From contig NZ_FCOG02000052.1 in NCBI RefSeq assembly GCF_001544975.2, positions 1 through 44,156 of the forward strand: a DNA stretch of 44,156 nucleotides, read 5' to 3'. This DNA comes from Caballeronia arationis. GTDB taxonomy: Bacteria; Pseudomonadota; Gammaproteobacteria; Burkholderiales; Burkholderiaceae. The notes under the pieces are model-generated. The model was not told where the DNA came from. It saw only the letters and a list, made by a program, of their open reading frames with translations, and ran no database searches. Within the stretch, counting starts at the first letter, position 1. Every line of letters starts with the position of its first letter. The translations under genes and the position numbers were made by a program. Of this stretch, positions 8,901 through 16,170 are shown piece after piece.

Positions 8901-9242
8901 TACATCGACCGATGAATCGGGCAAGGGAATGCGCGTGGCATTACCTGCCTCGAAGCGAAGGTTCTCACGAACGTACTGTATCCTGGCGTCCGCGACGACG
9001 CGCTCGTCGACGTCCACCCCGACGACGCTCTTCGCCTCCTGCGCAAGAAGCGCGGCACCGTAGCCCTCGCCCGACGCGATGTCGAGCACGTCCTTGCCGG
9101 CGCAGTGCGTCAGCGCAAACAGATAACGGTGATAGTGCTCGTACTGAATCGGCCCCTCAACGTGAGGAAGATAGCGTTCGCCCGAAAATTGAGCGTCTGC
9201 CCGCGGATTGCCGAAGCGAACACGCTTGACTGAACTCGTCAT
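5913..9242 (-). CDS. Methyltransferase / coiled-coil / GT2-like / GT4-like multidomain protein
   Basis: 1109 residues with four visible parts. Residues about 25-240 are a class I SAM methyltransferase (VLDIASGEGYGAA 52-64; acidic VGVDVDE 74-80; FETLEHF 118-124; RPGGLLIVSTPN 139-150). Residues about 261-400 are a coiled coil built on a 21-residue repeat. Residues about 470-680 resemble a GT2 domain, but the metal-binding motif is replaced by LVLMSDRLAAHPGW (550-563) and the nucleotide-binding strand reads VVIADGDA, so it may be inactive. Residues about 728-1095 are a GT4-like GT-B domain (VVFVGGFAHLPNIDAVKWL; LRFGAGVKGKVVSSLLHGVP). By analogy with E. coli WbdD, which joins a chain-terminating methyltransferase to a coiled coil, it may both extend and cap the chain. 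That role is inference. Confidence 0.85.
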   Translation of the reverse strand: MTSSVKRVRFGNPRADAQFSGERYLPHVEGPIQYEHYHRYLFALTHCAGKDVLDIASGEGYGAALLAQEAKSVVGVDVDERVVADARIQYVRENLRFEAGNATRIPLPDSSVDVVTSFETLEHFANHEQFVREAERVLRPGGLLIVSTPNRPVYSPPGSQPNEYHVRELDRAEFLHLLESGFSNVALCAQKASAGSIIVCEHSGAQSLSWWTQKGDGVCELSGAINEPVYFIALATNGALPEIDGSFLDASKSFHDYDQSRADFANREAQEVARLTTETLQRADEIGRLTAEIVRLTEAVLKRDVEIGRLTSETVRLNEVIVQRNLELERASAERQQRDGEFAQQQQALVTLSGAYEKMTSPSGKRLGTRANADAGTAPDDALEAGTVHALRTQNRALNAEIDALRRSFSWRITKPVRVATNRFLRPAKQRAAVLLGRAPAQPAVGKQAARALTSLPANWRDVEFVPFEKAAHPRVTIAVIATKGATTLDASLRMLSSTLRNEATDVVVIADGDAPAAAQRGVQLRRAVDATAYLTSVRDCIGEVQGEYLVLMSDRLAAHPGWLDKMLEVFDRFPDAGAATGLLLDANGDVVAAGSGVSSDGRLVANAAGDTADDSRVSSVARVSAASPGILMVRADHWRRMSARLLEGAPYESGMASLALLLAGEGVHTYCQPFARFSFVNDAARIPALARDSWDDAYQRWQLRERFETVFANYAGTTDVLPLAARPKIVIVDAFVPKPDQDSGSADLFWYMRIFQSFGYEVCFIAAFEQSEPREYADALRRWGFRVLIAHGMVALQELTTRESVTAELVMLQRISVASHLVDTVRRVAPRARLVFSTVDLHFLREERAAVLDRSATALDHAFEVRRSELHAIGIADATTVVSHVELELVKRLMPAANVHRIPIPRLPARAPTSFEQRRGVVFVGGFAHLPNIDAVKWLVNDIWPLVRSRLPDAELQVVGSNVTPEVAALDAPQNGVRIVGFVEDLSTILDHVRLSVAPLRFGAGVKGKVVSSLLHGVPCVLSKVASEGMGLVAGEHVLEGDTAQRMADEIVRLHEDHELWQHLADAGFDAALTEFSVRTVAQCFKALLESIGLGETVDDSGLRHLPH
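8211..8399 (-). repeat. Three 63-bp coding repeats for a 21-residue (three-heptad) coiled-coil unit
   Basis: Residues 282-302, 303-323 and 324-344 of the fusion protein align in register. The first two read RADEIGRLTAEIVRLTEAVL and RDVEIGRLTSETVRLNEVIV; the third is more diverged (RNLELERASAERQQ). A partial earlier copy (RLTTETLQ, 274-281) keeps the same spacing. The 63-base unit equals three heptads, so gain or loss of a unit would change coiled-coil length without breaking register. Confidence 0.85.
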
Positions 9243-9320
9243 AGAAAAAGCCTTGGCGCGGCCATCCTGCCGCCATTGTTTAGAGTATGAGCCCTTTTGC
9301 TCGTTTCACCGATGCAGACA

Positions 9321-11210
9321 CTAGGCGCATGGCGCGACTCGCGGCGGAAACGCCAGCGAGAACACCGCGCCCCCGCTCAAGGCGAGATTCGGATTGTAGA
9401 AAGGGTCATCGCGAACCCTAGACCCCCAGCGCTCGCGCATCCACGCCGCTTCTCTGGCGAAACGCGCCGCGTTCGATAAAGTCATGTCGCCGCCGCGCGA
9501 CGCCGACTCGTGATGATAGAGATCGGCGAACGGCACATAGAGGTTGCGGTATCCGGCTGCATCGAGCTTTAGGCAGAAATCGACATCATTGAACGCCACT
9601 GCCAAGTGCTCGGCATCGAGCCCACCGACTTCGCCATACAGCGTCTTTCTCACGACAAGACACGCGGCGGATACCGCAGACAACTGCTGCGCCAGCACCG
9701 CACGGCCGAAATAGCCGCGCGCGCCGCGCGGCAACATATGATGCAGATGCCCCGCCAGATCGCCGATGCCCAGCAATACACCGCCATGTTGCAGGCGATC
9801 GTTCGGATACCATAACGCCGCTCCGACTGCACCAGACTGCGGCAACGCCGCGTAGCCGACGAGCGTGTCAAGCCAGTCCGGCGAGATCACCTCGATGTCG
9901 TTATTCAGAAGGCAAAGCATCGAACCGCGTACCTGCGACACCGCCTGATTGTTCAGCGCCGAATAGTTGAACGGAGCATCGATACGCAGCACCTTAACGT
10001 CCGGCTGCTGTTCGTAGCGCGCGAGCAGGTCGAGAGCGCGCTGCTCGCGCGAGCCATTGTCCACGATCACGATCTCATACGCGGGATAGCGCGTACGCGT
10101 CTTCACGCTCTCAATGCAGCGTTCGAGCAATTCGGCCCGGTCGCGCGTCGGAACGATGATCGATACCATCGGCGCAGGCTGCGGGACCGCGAAGGTCACA
10201 CGCAGCATCGTCGAATCAGGGGCCAGTTGCCGCACGGTCGCATCAAATCCGGTGCGCGCGAGGTGCTCCTCGACCGCGCGTACCGAGGCATCGCGCGCGT
10301 ACGGCTTGACATCGACGCGAGCCGACGTACTCTGCGGCGTCATCCGCCAGTGATACAGAATGTGCGGCACGTGGACCACGGCCGCGTCGCCGGCACGCTC
10401 GACGCAACGCAAGACGAGATCATGATCCTGACTGCCTTCGAATCCCGGCCGGAACCCGCCCACATCTCTCAGGAGCCCCGTCTCGAACACGCCCAGATGC
10501 GAGAACATGTTCTGACCAAGCATGAGCGTCGGGTTCCAGTCCGACTTGAAATAAGGCTCGACGCGTGTGCCGTTCGGCGCGAGCTTGTCCTCGTCGCTGT
10601 AGAGCATGCGGGCTGTCGGAAAGCGCTCGAGATACATCGCGACCATGCAAAATGCGTGCTCCGGCAGCACGTCGTCGTGATCCAGAAGCGCGACGAACTG
10701 GCCGGTCGCCAAGCTAAGTGCGTCGTTGCTCGCCGCGCAGATGTGACCATTCGACGCGCGGCGCATGACCCTTATGCGCGAATCGGTCGTGGCGTACTCG
10801 TGCAAGATCGCCCTCACATGCGGCGCGGTCGAGGCATCGTCGGCGATGCACAGTTCCCAATGCGGATAGATCTGCGCGCGCACCGACTCGATCATCTGCC
10901 GCAGATACGGCTCCGGCGTGTTGAACACCGGCACGAGTACCGAGATCAGCGGTCGCCGCTGCAAGCGTTGCAGAACCGCACCGAGCGCCTCCCGCTTCGC
11001 ATCGTCCAGCGTGTCATAGCGTTCGATCCAGGCGCCGTAATTGGTGGTGTCATCACGCGTCGCCCGGTTGCGCAGTCCCGCCAGGCCTTCCCTTCGCCAC
11101 ACCGCCCAGCCCGCACGTAGCGCCGGTATCACGCCGCCGCGCAACTCGATAGCCTGCTGCAGCGCGCGCAGCGATCGCTGCGGAATTTGCACGAGGGCGG
11201 CAGTCCGCAT
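9321..11210 (-). CDS. Tandem family 2 glycosyltransferase (two GT2 domains)
   Basis: 629 residues. A first GT2 domain begins at ISVLVPVFNTPEPYL (89-103), with ADDAS (123-127) and DHDD (177-180), followed by the acceptor-side loop EGSQDHDLVLRC (258-269). A second GT2 domain begins at VSIIVPTRDRAELLERC (349-365), with VDNGS (383-387) and LLNNDIE (434-440). Unlike the neighbouring fusion protein, both domains keep their acidic motifs, so both look catalytic. Such tandem enzymes often build two alternating linkages of a rhamnan or similar repeat. It starts five bases after wzt ends. The N-terminal 85 residues are helical without a recognised domain. Confidence 0.9.
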   Translation of the reverse strand: MRTAALVQIPQRSLRALQQAIELRGGVIPALRAGWAVWRREGLAGLRNRATRDDTTNYGAWIERYDTLDDAKREALGAVLQRLQRRPLISVLVPVFNTPEPYLRQMIESVRAQIYPHWELCIADDASTAPHVRAILHEYATTDSRIRVMRRASNGHICAASNDALSLATGQFVALLDHDDVLPEHAFCMVAMYLERFPTARMLYSDEDKLAPNGTRVEPYFKSDWNPTLMLGQNMFSHLGVFETGLLRDVGGFRPGFEGSQDHDLVLRCVERAGDAAVVHVPHILYHWRMTPQSTSARVDVKPYARDASVRAVEEHLARTGFDATVRQLAPDSTMLRVTFAVPQPAPMVSIIVPTRDRAELLERCIESVKTRTRYPAYEIVIVDNGSREQRALDLLARYEQQPDVKVLRIDAPFNYSALNNQAVSQVRGSMLCLLNNDIEVISPDWLDTLVGYAALPQSGAVGAALWYPNDRLQHGGVLLGIGDLAGHLHHMLPRGARGYFGRAVLAQQLSAVSAACLVVRKTLYGEVGGLDAEHLAVAFNDVDFCLKLDAAGYRNLYVPFADLYHHESASRGGDMTLSNAARFAREAAWMRERWGSRVRDDPFYNPNLALSGGAVFSLAFPPRVAPCA

Positions 11211-11214
11211 ACGG

Positions 11215-11961
11215 TCACACCTGCGCTTCGTATGCGGACACGACTTCTTCGGTCGGGCCGAATGCGCGTACGCGGCCGCGCTCCATCCATAGCACCTTGT
11301 TGCACATGCGGCGAATCTCTGCGTTCGCGTGCATTGCCAGCACTACTATCTCAGAGCGGTGATGCAGGTCCTGTAAGCGCGCCTTGGCTTTGTTCATGAA
11401 GGACGCGTCGCCGACGCCCATCACTTCGTCCAGCAGGAGGATGTCCGCATCGACGGCGGTCGACACCGCAAACGCCAGGCGCACGCGCATCCCACTCGAA
11501 TACGTGCGCAACGGAAGATCCAGGTAGTCGCCGAGTTCGCAGAATTCCGCGATCTCTTCCTGCTTGGACTGGATCTCACTATCGCTCATACCGAGTAGCA
11601 GGCCGCGCAGTCGAATGTTCTGCAGCCCGGTCGAATTCTCGTCCATGCCGAGACTGATGTCCAGCAGCGGGACGATCTTTCCGTCGCACGACACCGTTCC
11701 GTGTGTTGGTGCATAGATGCCCGCCATGATGCGCAGCAGCGTCGATTTGCCCGCGCCGTTGTGGCCGATCAGACCGATGCGGTCGCCACTTTCCAGTCGC
11801 AAGTCGACGTTGTCGATCGCGCGCACCACAATGACCCCGTCGTTATCCTCGGCGATAGTGTTGCGGCGACCCATGCGCATCACCTTCTTTTTGAGGGAGC
11901 GCCCCTGCACGTCATAGATCGGTAAGTCGAGCGTCGCGCCCTTGAGTTCGATGAACGCCAT
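11215..11961 (-). CDS. wzt: ABC transporter ATP-binding protein for polysaccharide export (Wzt-type)
   Basis: A 248-residue nucleotide-binding domain. Walker A is GHNGAGKST (66-74), the signature TYSSGMRVRLAFAV, Walker B ILLLDEVMGVGD, and the switch His lies in VLAMHANAE. With the permease it exports a lipid-linked O-polysaccharide across the inner membrane. The protein ends just after the NBD, so it lacks the C-terminal carbohydrate-binding domain of E. coli O8/O9a Wzt. Short forms of this kind usually export uncapped chains in step with synthesis. It lies 10 bases after wzm. A capsule (KpsT) role is possible, but the neighbouring rml genes and O-antigen-type transferases favour LPS. Confidence 0.93.
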   Translation of the reverse strand: MAFIELKGATLDLPIYDVQGRSLKKKVMRMGRRNTIAEDNDGVIVVRAIDNVDLRLESGDRIGLIGHNGAGKSTLLRIMAGIYAPTHGTVSCDGKIVPLLDISLGMDENSTGLQNIRLRGLLLGMSDSEIQSKQEEIAEFCELGDYLDLPLRTYSSGMRVRLAFAVSTAVDADILLLDEVMGVGDASFMNKAKARLQDLHHRSEIVVLAMHANAEIRRMCNKVLWMERGRVRAFGPTEEVVSAYEAQV

Positions 11962-11971
11962 GATGTTTTTC

Positions 11972-12754
11972 TTAAATCCAGTACGGGATGCGCTTCAGGT
12001 AGCGGCTCGTCAATGTCAGTGCAATCAGCCAGCCGACCACGGCCATGCCAATGCACACTCCCCAGGTTAGGAGGCTCGGCACCTCTCCGATCAGCGGCTC
12101 GCGCACAAGACTGAGCAGATGCGCCAGCGGATTCCATTCCACGATGAACGCAAAGCGCGTCAGCGAATTCGGGCGGTACAGCACGGGGGTGACGTAGAAC
12201 GCGATCTGGATCAGCGCCTGGATGATCTGCGGCAAGTCGCGGAAGCGCGCCGAAAGCAGCGACGCCACCATAGCGATCCACATTGCGTTAAGTACATAGA
12301 TCACCAGGGCGGGAATGAAGATGGGCAGTGTTTCCCAGCTCTTCACCCCGTACGCCGCAAGCAGAATCACGACGATCAGGAAATTGTGTGCCAGGATCAC
12401 CATGTTCCGCCACACGACTTGCAGAATGTAGATGAGCTTTGGCGTTGAGGCCTGACGGATGTAGGTGCCGCTTACTATGTAAGCATTGCTTCCCTCGGCG
12501 ACGGTGCTGGCGAGCATTGTCCACAAAACCAGACTAATCGCCAGGAAGGGCAGGTAGTCGCTCATTTTTTGGCCGAAGAGCGCACCGTAGACAACGCCGA
12601 TCGAACCGATCATCACGCCCATGCTAATGGTCAGCCAGAACGGTCCGAGCCGCGAACGAGCATAGCGTTGCCGTACCTCAAGCCAGCCCAGAAGGGTCCA
12701 AAGTCGCCATGAAGCGATACTTTGTTTCAAATCGACAAGTGCAAGATTAAACAT
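11972..12754 (-). CDS. wzm: ABC-2 type polysaccharide export permease (Wzm-type)
   Basis: 260 residues with about six hydrophobic segments: ISMGVMIGSIGVVYGALFG, LPFLAISLVLWTMLAST, NMVILAHNFLIVVILLAAYG, then IFIPALVIYVLNAMWIAMV and GVCIGMAVVGWLIALTL near the end. The N-terminal amphipathic stretch DLKQSIASWRLWTLLGW with LEVRQRYARSRLGPFW matches the cytoplasmic gate helix of O-antigen/teichoic-acid ABC permeases. It forms the membrane channel energised by the adjacent ATPase. Start ATG at 12752-12754, 70 bases after the rhamnosyltransferase-like gene. Confidence 0.93.
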   Translation of the reverse strand: MFNLALVDLKQSIASWRLWTLLGWLEVRQRYARSRLGPFWLTISMGVMIGSIGVVYGALFGQKMSDYLPFLAISLVLWTMLASTVAEGSNAYIVSGTYIRQASTPKLIYILQVVWRNMVILAHNFLIVVILLAAYGVKSWETLPIFIPALVIYVLNAMWIAMVASLLSARFRDLPQIIQALIQIAFYVTPVLYRPNSLTRFAFIVEWNPLAHLLSLVREPLIGEVPSLLTWGVCIGMAVVGWLIALTLTSRYLKRIPYWI

Positions 12755-12824
12755 TGAATATCAGAAGAATGACTGCGGTTGCCGTTTGTGACGGATCGAA
12801 CTCGCGCGCGCCGCAACAGGACCT

Positions 12825-13724
12825 TCAGCGCTCGCGCAACGCGCCCATCTGTCCAGTCAGTCCGTGCCAGATGCCCAGCACGGACATGCCCAGATGGCGC
12901 GCACGTGGCCGCATGAAAAGTCCATAAATCGCGAGACGCCCGGGAAACTTGACGAGTTCCGTGGATTTCCAGCTCCATGGAACATAGCTGCGCCGAATCA
13001 GCGCAATGGCGTTTCGAAACATATAGTAGTGCCGAAGCGGGCTGTGACTCGGATAAGCGCGCCCAAAAACAACAACAGGCTGGCCGCCCAACGAGTGCTG
13101 GAGCCGTAACGCCGGCGCGCCGAGTACCGCGTATCCTTTCGAGCGCGCCCGGATACACCATTCGAGGTCGACGAAGTCGATGAATAACTGATCTTCCATC
13201 GGACCGATATCGTGCCACGCCGCCAAGTTGATACATGATCCCGACGTGATCAGGAAATCCACTTCGATCGGCTGTGTACCGACGGGCGGCACGCGTTGCA
13301 GCTTCCAGTAGCCGAAACGTACGAAAGGAGTGACGCCGCCGAGGCGCACATCTTCATAAGCGGGCCCGACGAGCGCAACACGCGCGCCGGACGCCAGTTC
13401 TTCGCCGAGTGTGCGCGGCAGCTCCGACAGCAGATGCGCCGAAGGTTCGCTATCCTGGTCGAAGAGGAGCGCGCTCGAGCATCCCTTTTCGAGCAAGACG
13501 TCAATGCCTCGATTGAGCGCTGTGGCGATACCGAGATTCGCGCCGTTCGCGACATACGTAACCCTTGGATCCAGCCCGAGCGCCTGCGCATGATGAACGC
13601 CTTCTGTGTTGTCGACGACCACGCATGGTGCGAATTCGGCGAGATGGTTTGCACGCTTCACGCAATCGCCGTCGGGCCGATAGAATACGACGACAATACC
13701 CGATCGCCGCGAGTTGTTACCCAC
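12825..13724 (-). CDS. Family 2 glycosyltransferase, rhamnosyltransferase-like
   Basis: About 299 residues. It opens with GIVVVFYRPDGDCVKRANHL, has a short CVVVDNTEG strand, YVANGANLGIATALNRGI, and LLFDQDSEP, the DXD motif in the form typical of RfbF-type rhamnosyltransferases. Its position directly after rmlD, which finishes dTDP-L-rhamnose, supports rhamnose as donor (inference). The start is uncertain: a GTG at 13722-13724 has a GGGG stretch a few bases upstream and is preferred; a TTG at 13734-13736 would add four residues. A separate ATG overlapping the rmlD stop opens only a 28-codon frame in another phase. Confidence 0.87.
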   Translation of the reverse strand: MGNNSRRSGIVVVFYRPDGDCVKRANHLAEFAPCVVVDNTEGVHHAQALGLDPRVTYVANGANLGIATALNRGIDVLLEKGCSSALLFDQDSEPSAHLLSELPRTLGEELASGARVALVGPAYEDVRLGGVTPFVRFGYWKLQRVPPVGTQPIEVDFLITSGSCINLAAWHDIGPMEDQLFIDFVDLEWCIRARSKGYAVLGAPALRLQHSLGGQPVVVFGRAYPSHSPLRHYYMFRNAIALIRRSYVPWSWKSTELVKFPGRLAIYGLFMRPRARHLGMSVLGIWHGLTGQMGALRER

Positions 13725-13799
13725 ATCGCCCCGCAATCGAGAACTTACGCCCAGCCGCGCAGGCGTGCGCCCATCCCCGAAGCGCCGAACGGCGGATGC

Positions 13800-14723
13800 T
13801 CATAACGCGCCTCCCGCCGTTTTGCCTACCGGTAGCGCCCCACCCAGACAAATGCGCAATGCTTCGTCCCATGCAGGCGGTCTGAGGCTGAAGTGCTCAG
13901 CAAGCTTGTCGTGCGACATGCGCGAATTTGCGGGACGCTTCGCCGGAACCGGATAGTCACCAGCCGGAATCGGCAAGACCTTCGGTCCGGACGCGACCAT
14001 CGCAATATCGAAGATCGCTTGCGCGAACCCGTGCCACGAAGTCGATCCTGCAGCCGTCAGGTGATACACGCCCGATTTCGCAGCCCACCAGTCCTCGCCA
14101 GTCACGATTGATTGCGAAAGCACATTTGCAGTCAACGCCGCGATCGTGACAGACCACGTGGGTGCGCCAATCTGGTCCGCGACCACACGCAACTCGGGCC
14201 GCTCGGCACCTAGCTTCAACATCGTCAGCAGAAAGTTCTTGCCACGAGTGCCATACACCCAGCTCGTGCGAAAAATCAGATGATCGCAACCCGACGCCGC
14301 AATTGCCTGCTCGCCCGCGAGCTTGCTCTTGCCATAAATGTTCTGCGGATTGACCGCGTCGTCCTCGACATAAGCACCGTCCTTGGCGCCATCGAACACG
14401 TAGTCGGTCGAATAGTGCACGAGTGCGGCGCCTAGGCGCTTCGCCTCTTCAGCGAGCACGCCAGGCGCCTCGCCGTTGGCGCGCATCGCGGCCTCGACAT
14501 CGCTCTCGGCTTTGTCTACAGAGGTATAAGCTGCCGGGTTCACGATAAGCGAAGGTTTCAGGTCGCGCACGACACGACGAATCTGGCCGAGGTCGCCGAG
14601 ATCGAGACCGGTTCGGTCGAGCGCGACGACGCGCCCGAGCCCCTGAAGGCTGCGCGCGAGTTCGAAACCCACCTGACCGTTGATGCCAGTCAGGAGAATG
14701 GTTCGTTGATCGGGATTCGTCAT
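13800..14723 (-). CDS. rmlD: dTDP-4-dehydrorhamnose reductase
   Basis: 307 residues, an extended short-chain dehydrogenase. TILLTGINGQVGFELA is the nucleotide-binding glycine motif; HYSTDYVFDG and the catalytic YGKSK (YxxxK) follow, then FRTSWVYG. It reduces dTDP-4-keto-L-rhamnose to dTDP-L-rhamnose, the last step of the pathway encoded by the three upstream genes. The ATG at 14721-14723 is used because the upstream in-frame extension is basic, low in similarity to anything, and overlaps rmlC. It starts seven bases after rmlC. Confidence 0.96.
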   Translation of the reverse strand: MTNPDQRTILLTGINGQVGFELARSLQGLGRVVALDRTGLDLGDLGQIRRVVRDLKPSLIVNPAAYTSVDKAESDVEAAMRANGEAPGVLAEEAKRLGAALVHYSTDYVFDGAKDGAYVEDDAVNPQNIYGKSKLAGEQAIAASGCDHLIFRTSWVYGTRGKNFLLTMLKLGAERPELRVVADQIGAPTWSVTIAALTANVLSQSIVTGEDWWAAKSGVYHLTAAGSTSWHGFAQAIFDIAMVASGPKVLPIPAGDYPVPAKRPANSRMSHDKLAEHFSLRPPAWDEALRICLGGALPVGKTAGGAL

Positions 14724-14730
14724 CGCGTCC

Positions 14731-15282
14731 TCACTCGAAGCAATCGGCTTCGGACAACCGCTTCCCCGCCGCATCCTTCGCAGCCAGCAACGGCTCGAAG
14801 TCGATCGGCCATTCGATCCCGATCTCCGCATCGTTCCAGACGATGCTGCGCTCATGCGCCTGATACCAGTAATCGGTGGTCTTATAGAGAAACTGCGCCG
14901 ACTCCGACAACACGACGAACCCATGCGCAAACCCCGGCGGCACCCACAACTGCCGATGGTTCTCTTCCGACAGATTCACGCCGACCCACTTCCCGAAGTT
15001 CGGCGAACTCTTGCGAATATCGACGGCGACATCGAACACCTCGCCTTCGACCACGCGCACGAGCTTTCCCTGCGGATGCTGAATCTGATAATGCAGCCCG
15101 CGCAGCACGCCCTTCGCCGAACGCGAATGGTTGTCCTGCACGAACTCGACGCCGCCTTCCACCTGCTCGGCAAACTCGCGAGCATTAAAGCTCTCGTAGA
15201 AAAATCCGCGCGCGTCGCCGAAAACCTTCGGCTCGATGATCTTGACTTCGGGCAGCGCCGTAGCGGTTACTTGGATGGCCAT
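14731..15282 (-). CDS. rmlC: dTDP-4-dehydrorhamnose 3,5-epimerase
   Basis: 183 residues, the usual length. The cupin fold is shown by EPKVFGDARGFFYESFN, the substrate/base strand VLRGLHYQIQHPQGKLVRV (with the catalytic His), the strand EVFDVAVDIRKSSPNFGKW, and WVPPGFAHGFVVLSESA. It epimerises C3 and C5 of dTDP-4-keto-6-deoxyglucose. The start (ATG at 15280-15282) lies inside the end of rmlA, overlapping by 16 bases, a coupled arrangement. Confidence 0.96.
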   Translation of the reverse strand: MAIQVTATALPEVKIIEPKVFGDARGFFYESFNAREFAEQVEGGVEFVQDNHSRSAKGVLRGLHYQIQHPQGKLVRVVEGEVFDVAVDIRKSSPNFGKWVGVNLSEENHRQLWVPPGFAHGFVVLSESAQFLYKTTDYWYQAHERSIVWNDAEIGIEWPIDFEPLLAAKDAAGKRLSEADCFE

Positions 15283-16160
15283 GCGACTTGGTCCTTCGGA
15301 AGATTGAGCAGATATTGACCGTAGGCGTTCTTGGCGAGAGGCTTGGCGAGCGCGAGCAACTGCTCGTCGCCGATCCACTGCTGGCGATATGCGATCTCTT
15401 CCGGACAAGCCACCACGAGCCCCTGCCGCTTCTGCAGCGTCGCGATGAACGTGGCCGCTTCGATCAGCGAATCGTGCGTGCCGGTATCGAGCCACGCATA
15501 GCCGCGTCCCATGATCTCGACGTCGAGCTTCTTCTGCTGCAGATAGCGCGAGTTGACGTCCGTGATCTCGAGTTCGCCGCGCGCGGAAGGCTTGATATCG
15601 GCGGCAATGTCGGAAACCTGGTTGTCGTAGAAATAAAGGCCCGTTACCGCGTAATTCGATCGCGGCTTCGCGGGCTTCTCCTCGATCGACAGCGCGCGAA
15701 ACTGACGGTCGAACTCGACCACACCGTAACGCTCCGGATCGTGCACGTGGTACGCGAACACAGTCGCGCCATCGGTACGCGAATCAGCGCTCTCGAGCTG
15801 CTTCGCGAGATCGTGACCGTAGAAGATGTTGTCGCCGAGAATCAGCGCCGACGGATCGTTCCCGACGAAGTCTCGCCCGATGATGAACGCCTGCGCAAGC
15901 CCGTCCGGCGACGGCTGGACCGCGTACTGTATGTTCATGCCCCACTGGCTGCCGTCGCCGAGCATCGTCTCGAAGCGCGGCGTGTCCTGCGGCGTGGAAA
16001 TGATGAGCACGTCGCGGATGCCCGCCACCATCAGCGTGGAGAGCGGGTAGTAGATCATCGGTTTGTCGTAGACAGGCAGCAGCTGCTTCGACACGACATG
16101 CGTGATCGGATAGAGCCGCGTGCCCGAGCCGCCCGCGAGGATGATGCCTTTGCGCGCCAT
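15267..16160 (-). CDS. rmlA: Glucose-1-phosphate thymidylyltransferase
   Basis: 297 residues. The N-terminus GIILAGGSGTRLYPITHVVS followed by KQLLPVYDKPMIYYPLSTLM is the pyrophosphorylase signature of RmlA. EEKPAKPRSNYAVTGLYFYD and YAWLDTGTHDSLIEA follow. It makes dTDP-glucose from glucose-1-P and dTTP, the entry into dTDP-L-rhamnose. Start ATG at 16158-16160; an upstream in-frame extension reads through rmlB's 3' end and is rejected. rmlB ends 10 bases before. Confidence 0.96.
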   Translation of the reverse strand: MARKGIILAGGSGTRLYPITHVVSKQLLPVYDKPMIYYPLSTLMVAGIRDVLIISTPQDTPRFETMLGDGSQWGMNIQYAVQPSPDGLAQAFIIGRDFVGNDPSALILGDNIFYGHDLAKQLESADSRTDGATVFAYHVHDPERYGVVEFDRQFRALSIEEKPAKPRSNYAVTGLYFYDNQVSDIAADIKPSARGELEITDVNSRYLQQKKLDVEIMGRGYAWLDTGTHDSLIEAATFIATLQKRQGLVVACPEEIAYRQQWIGDEQLLALAKPLAKNAYGQYLLNLPKDQVAWPSK

Positions 16161-16170
16161 CGTCAGCCCC

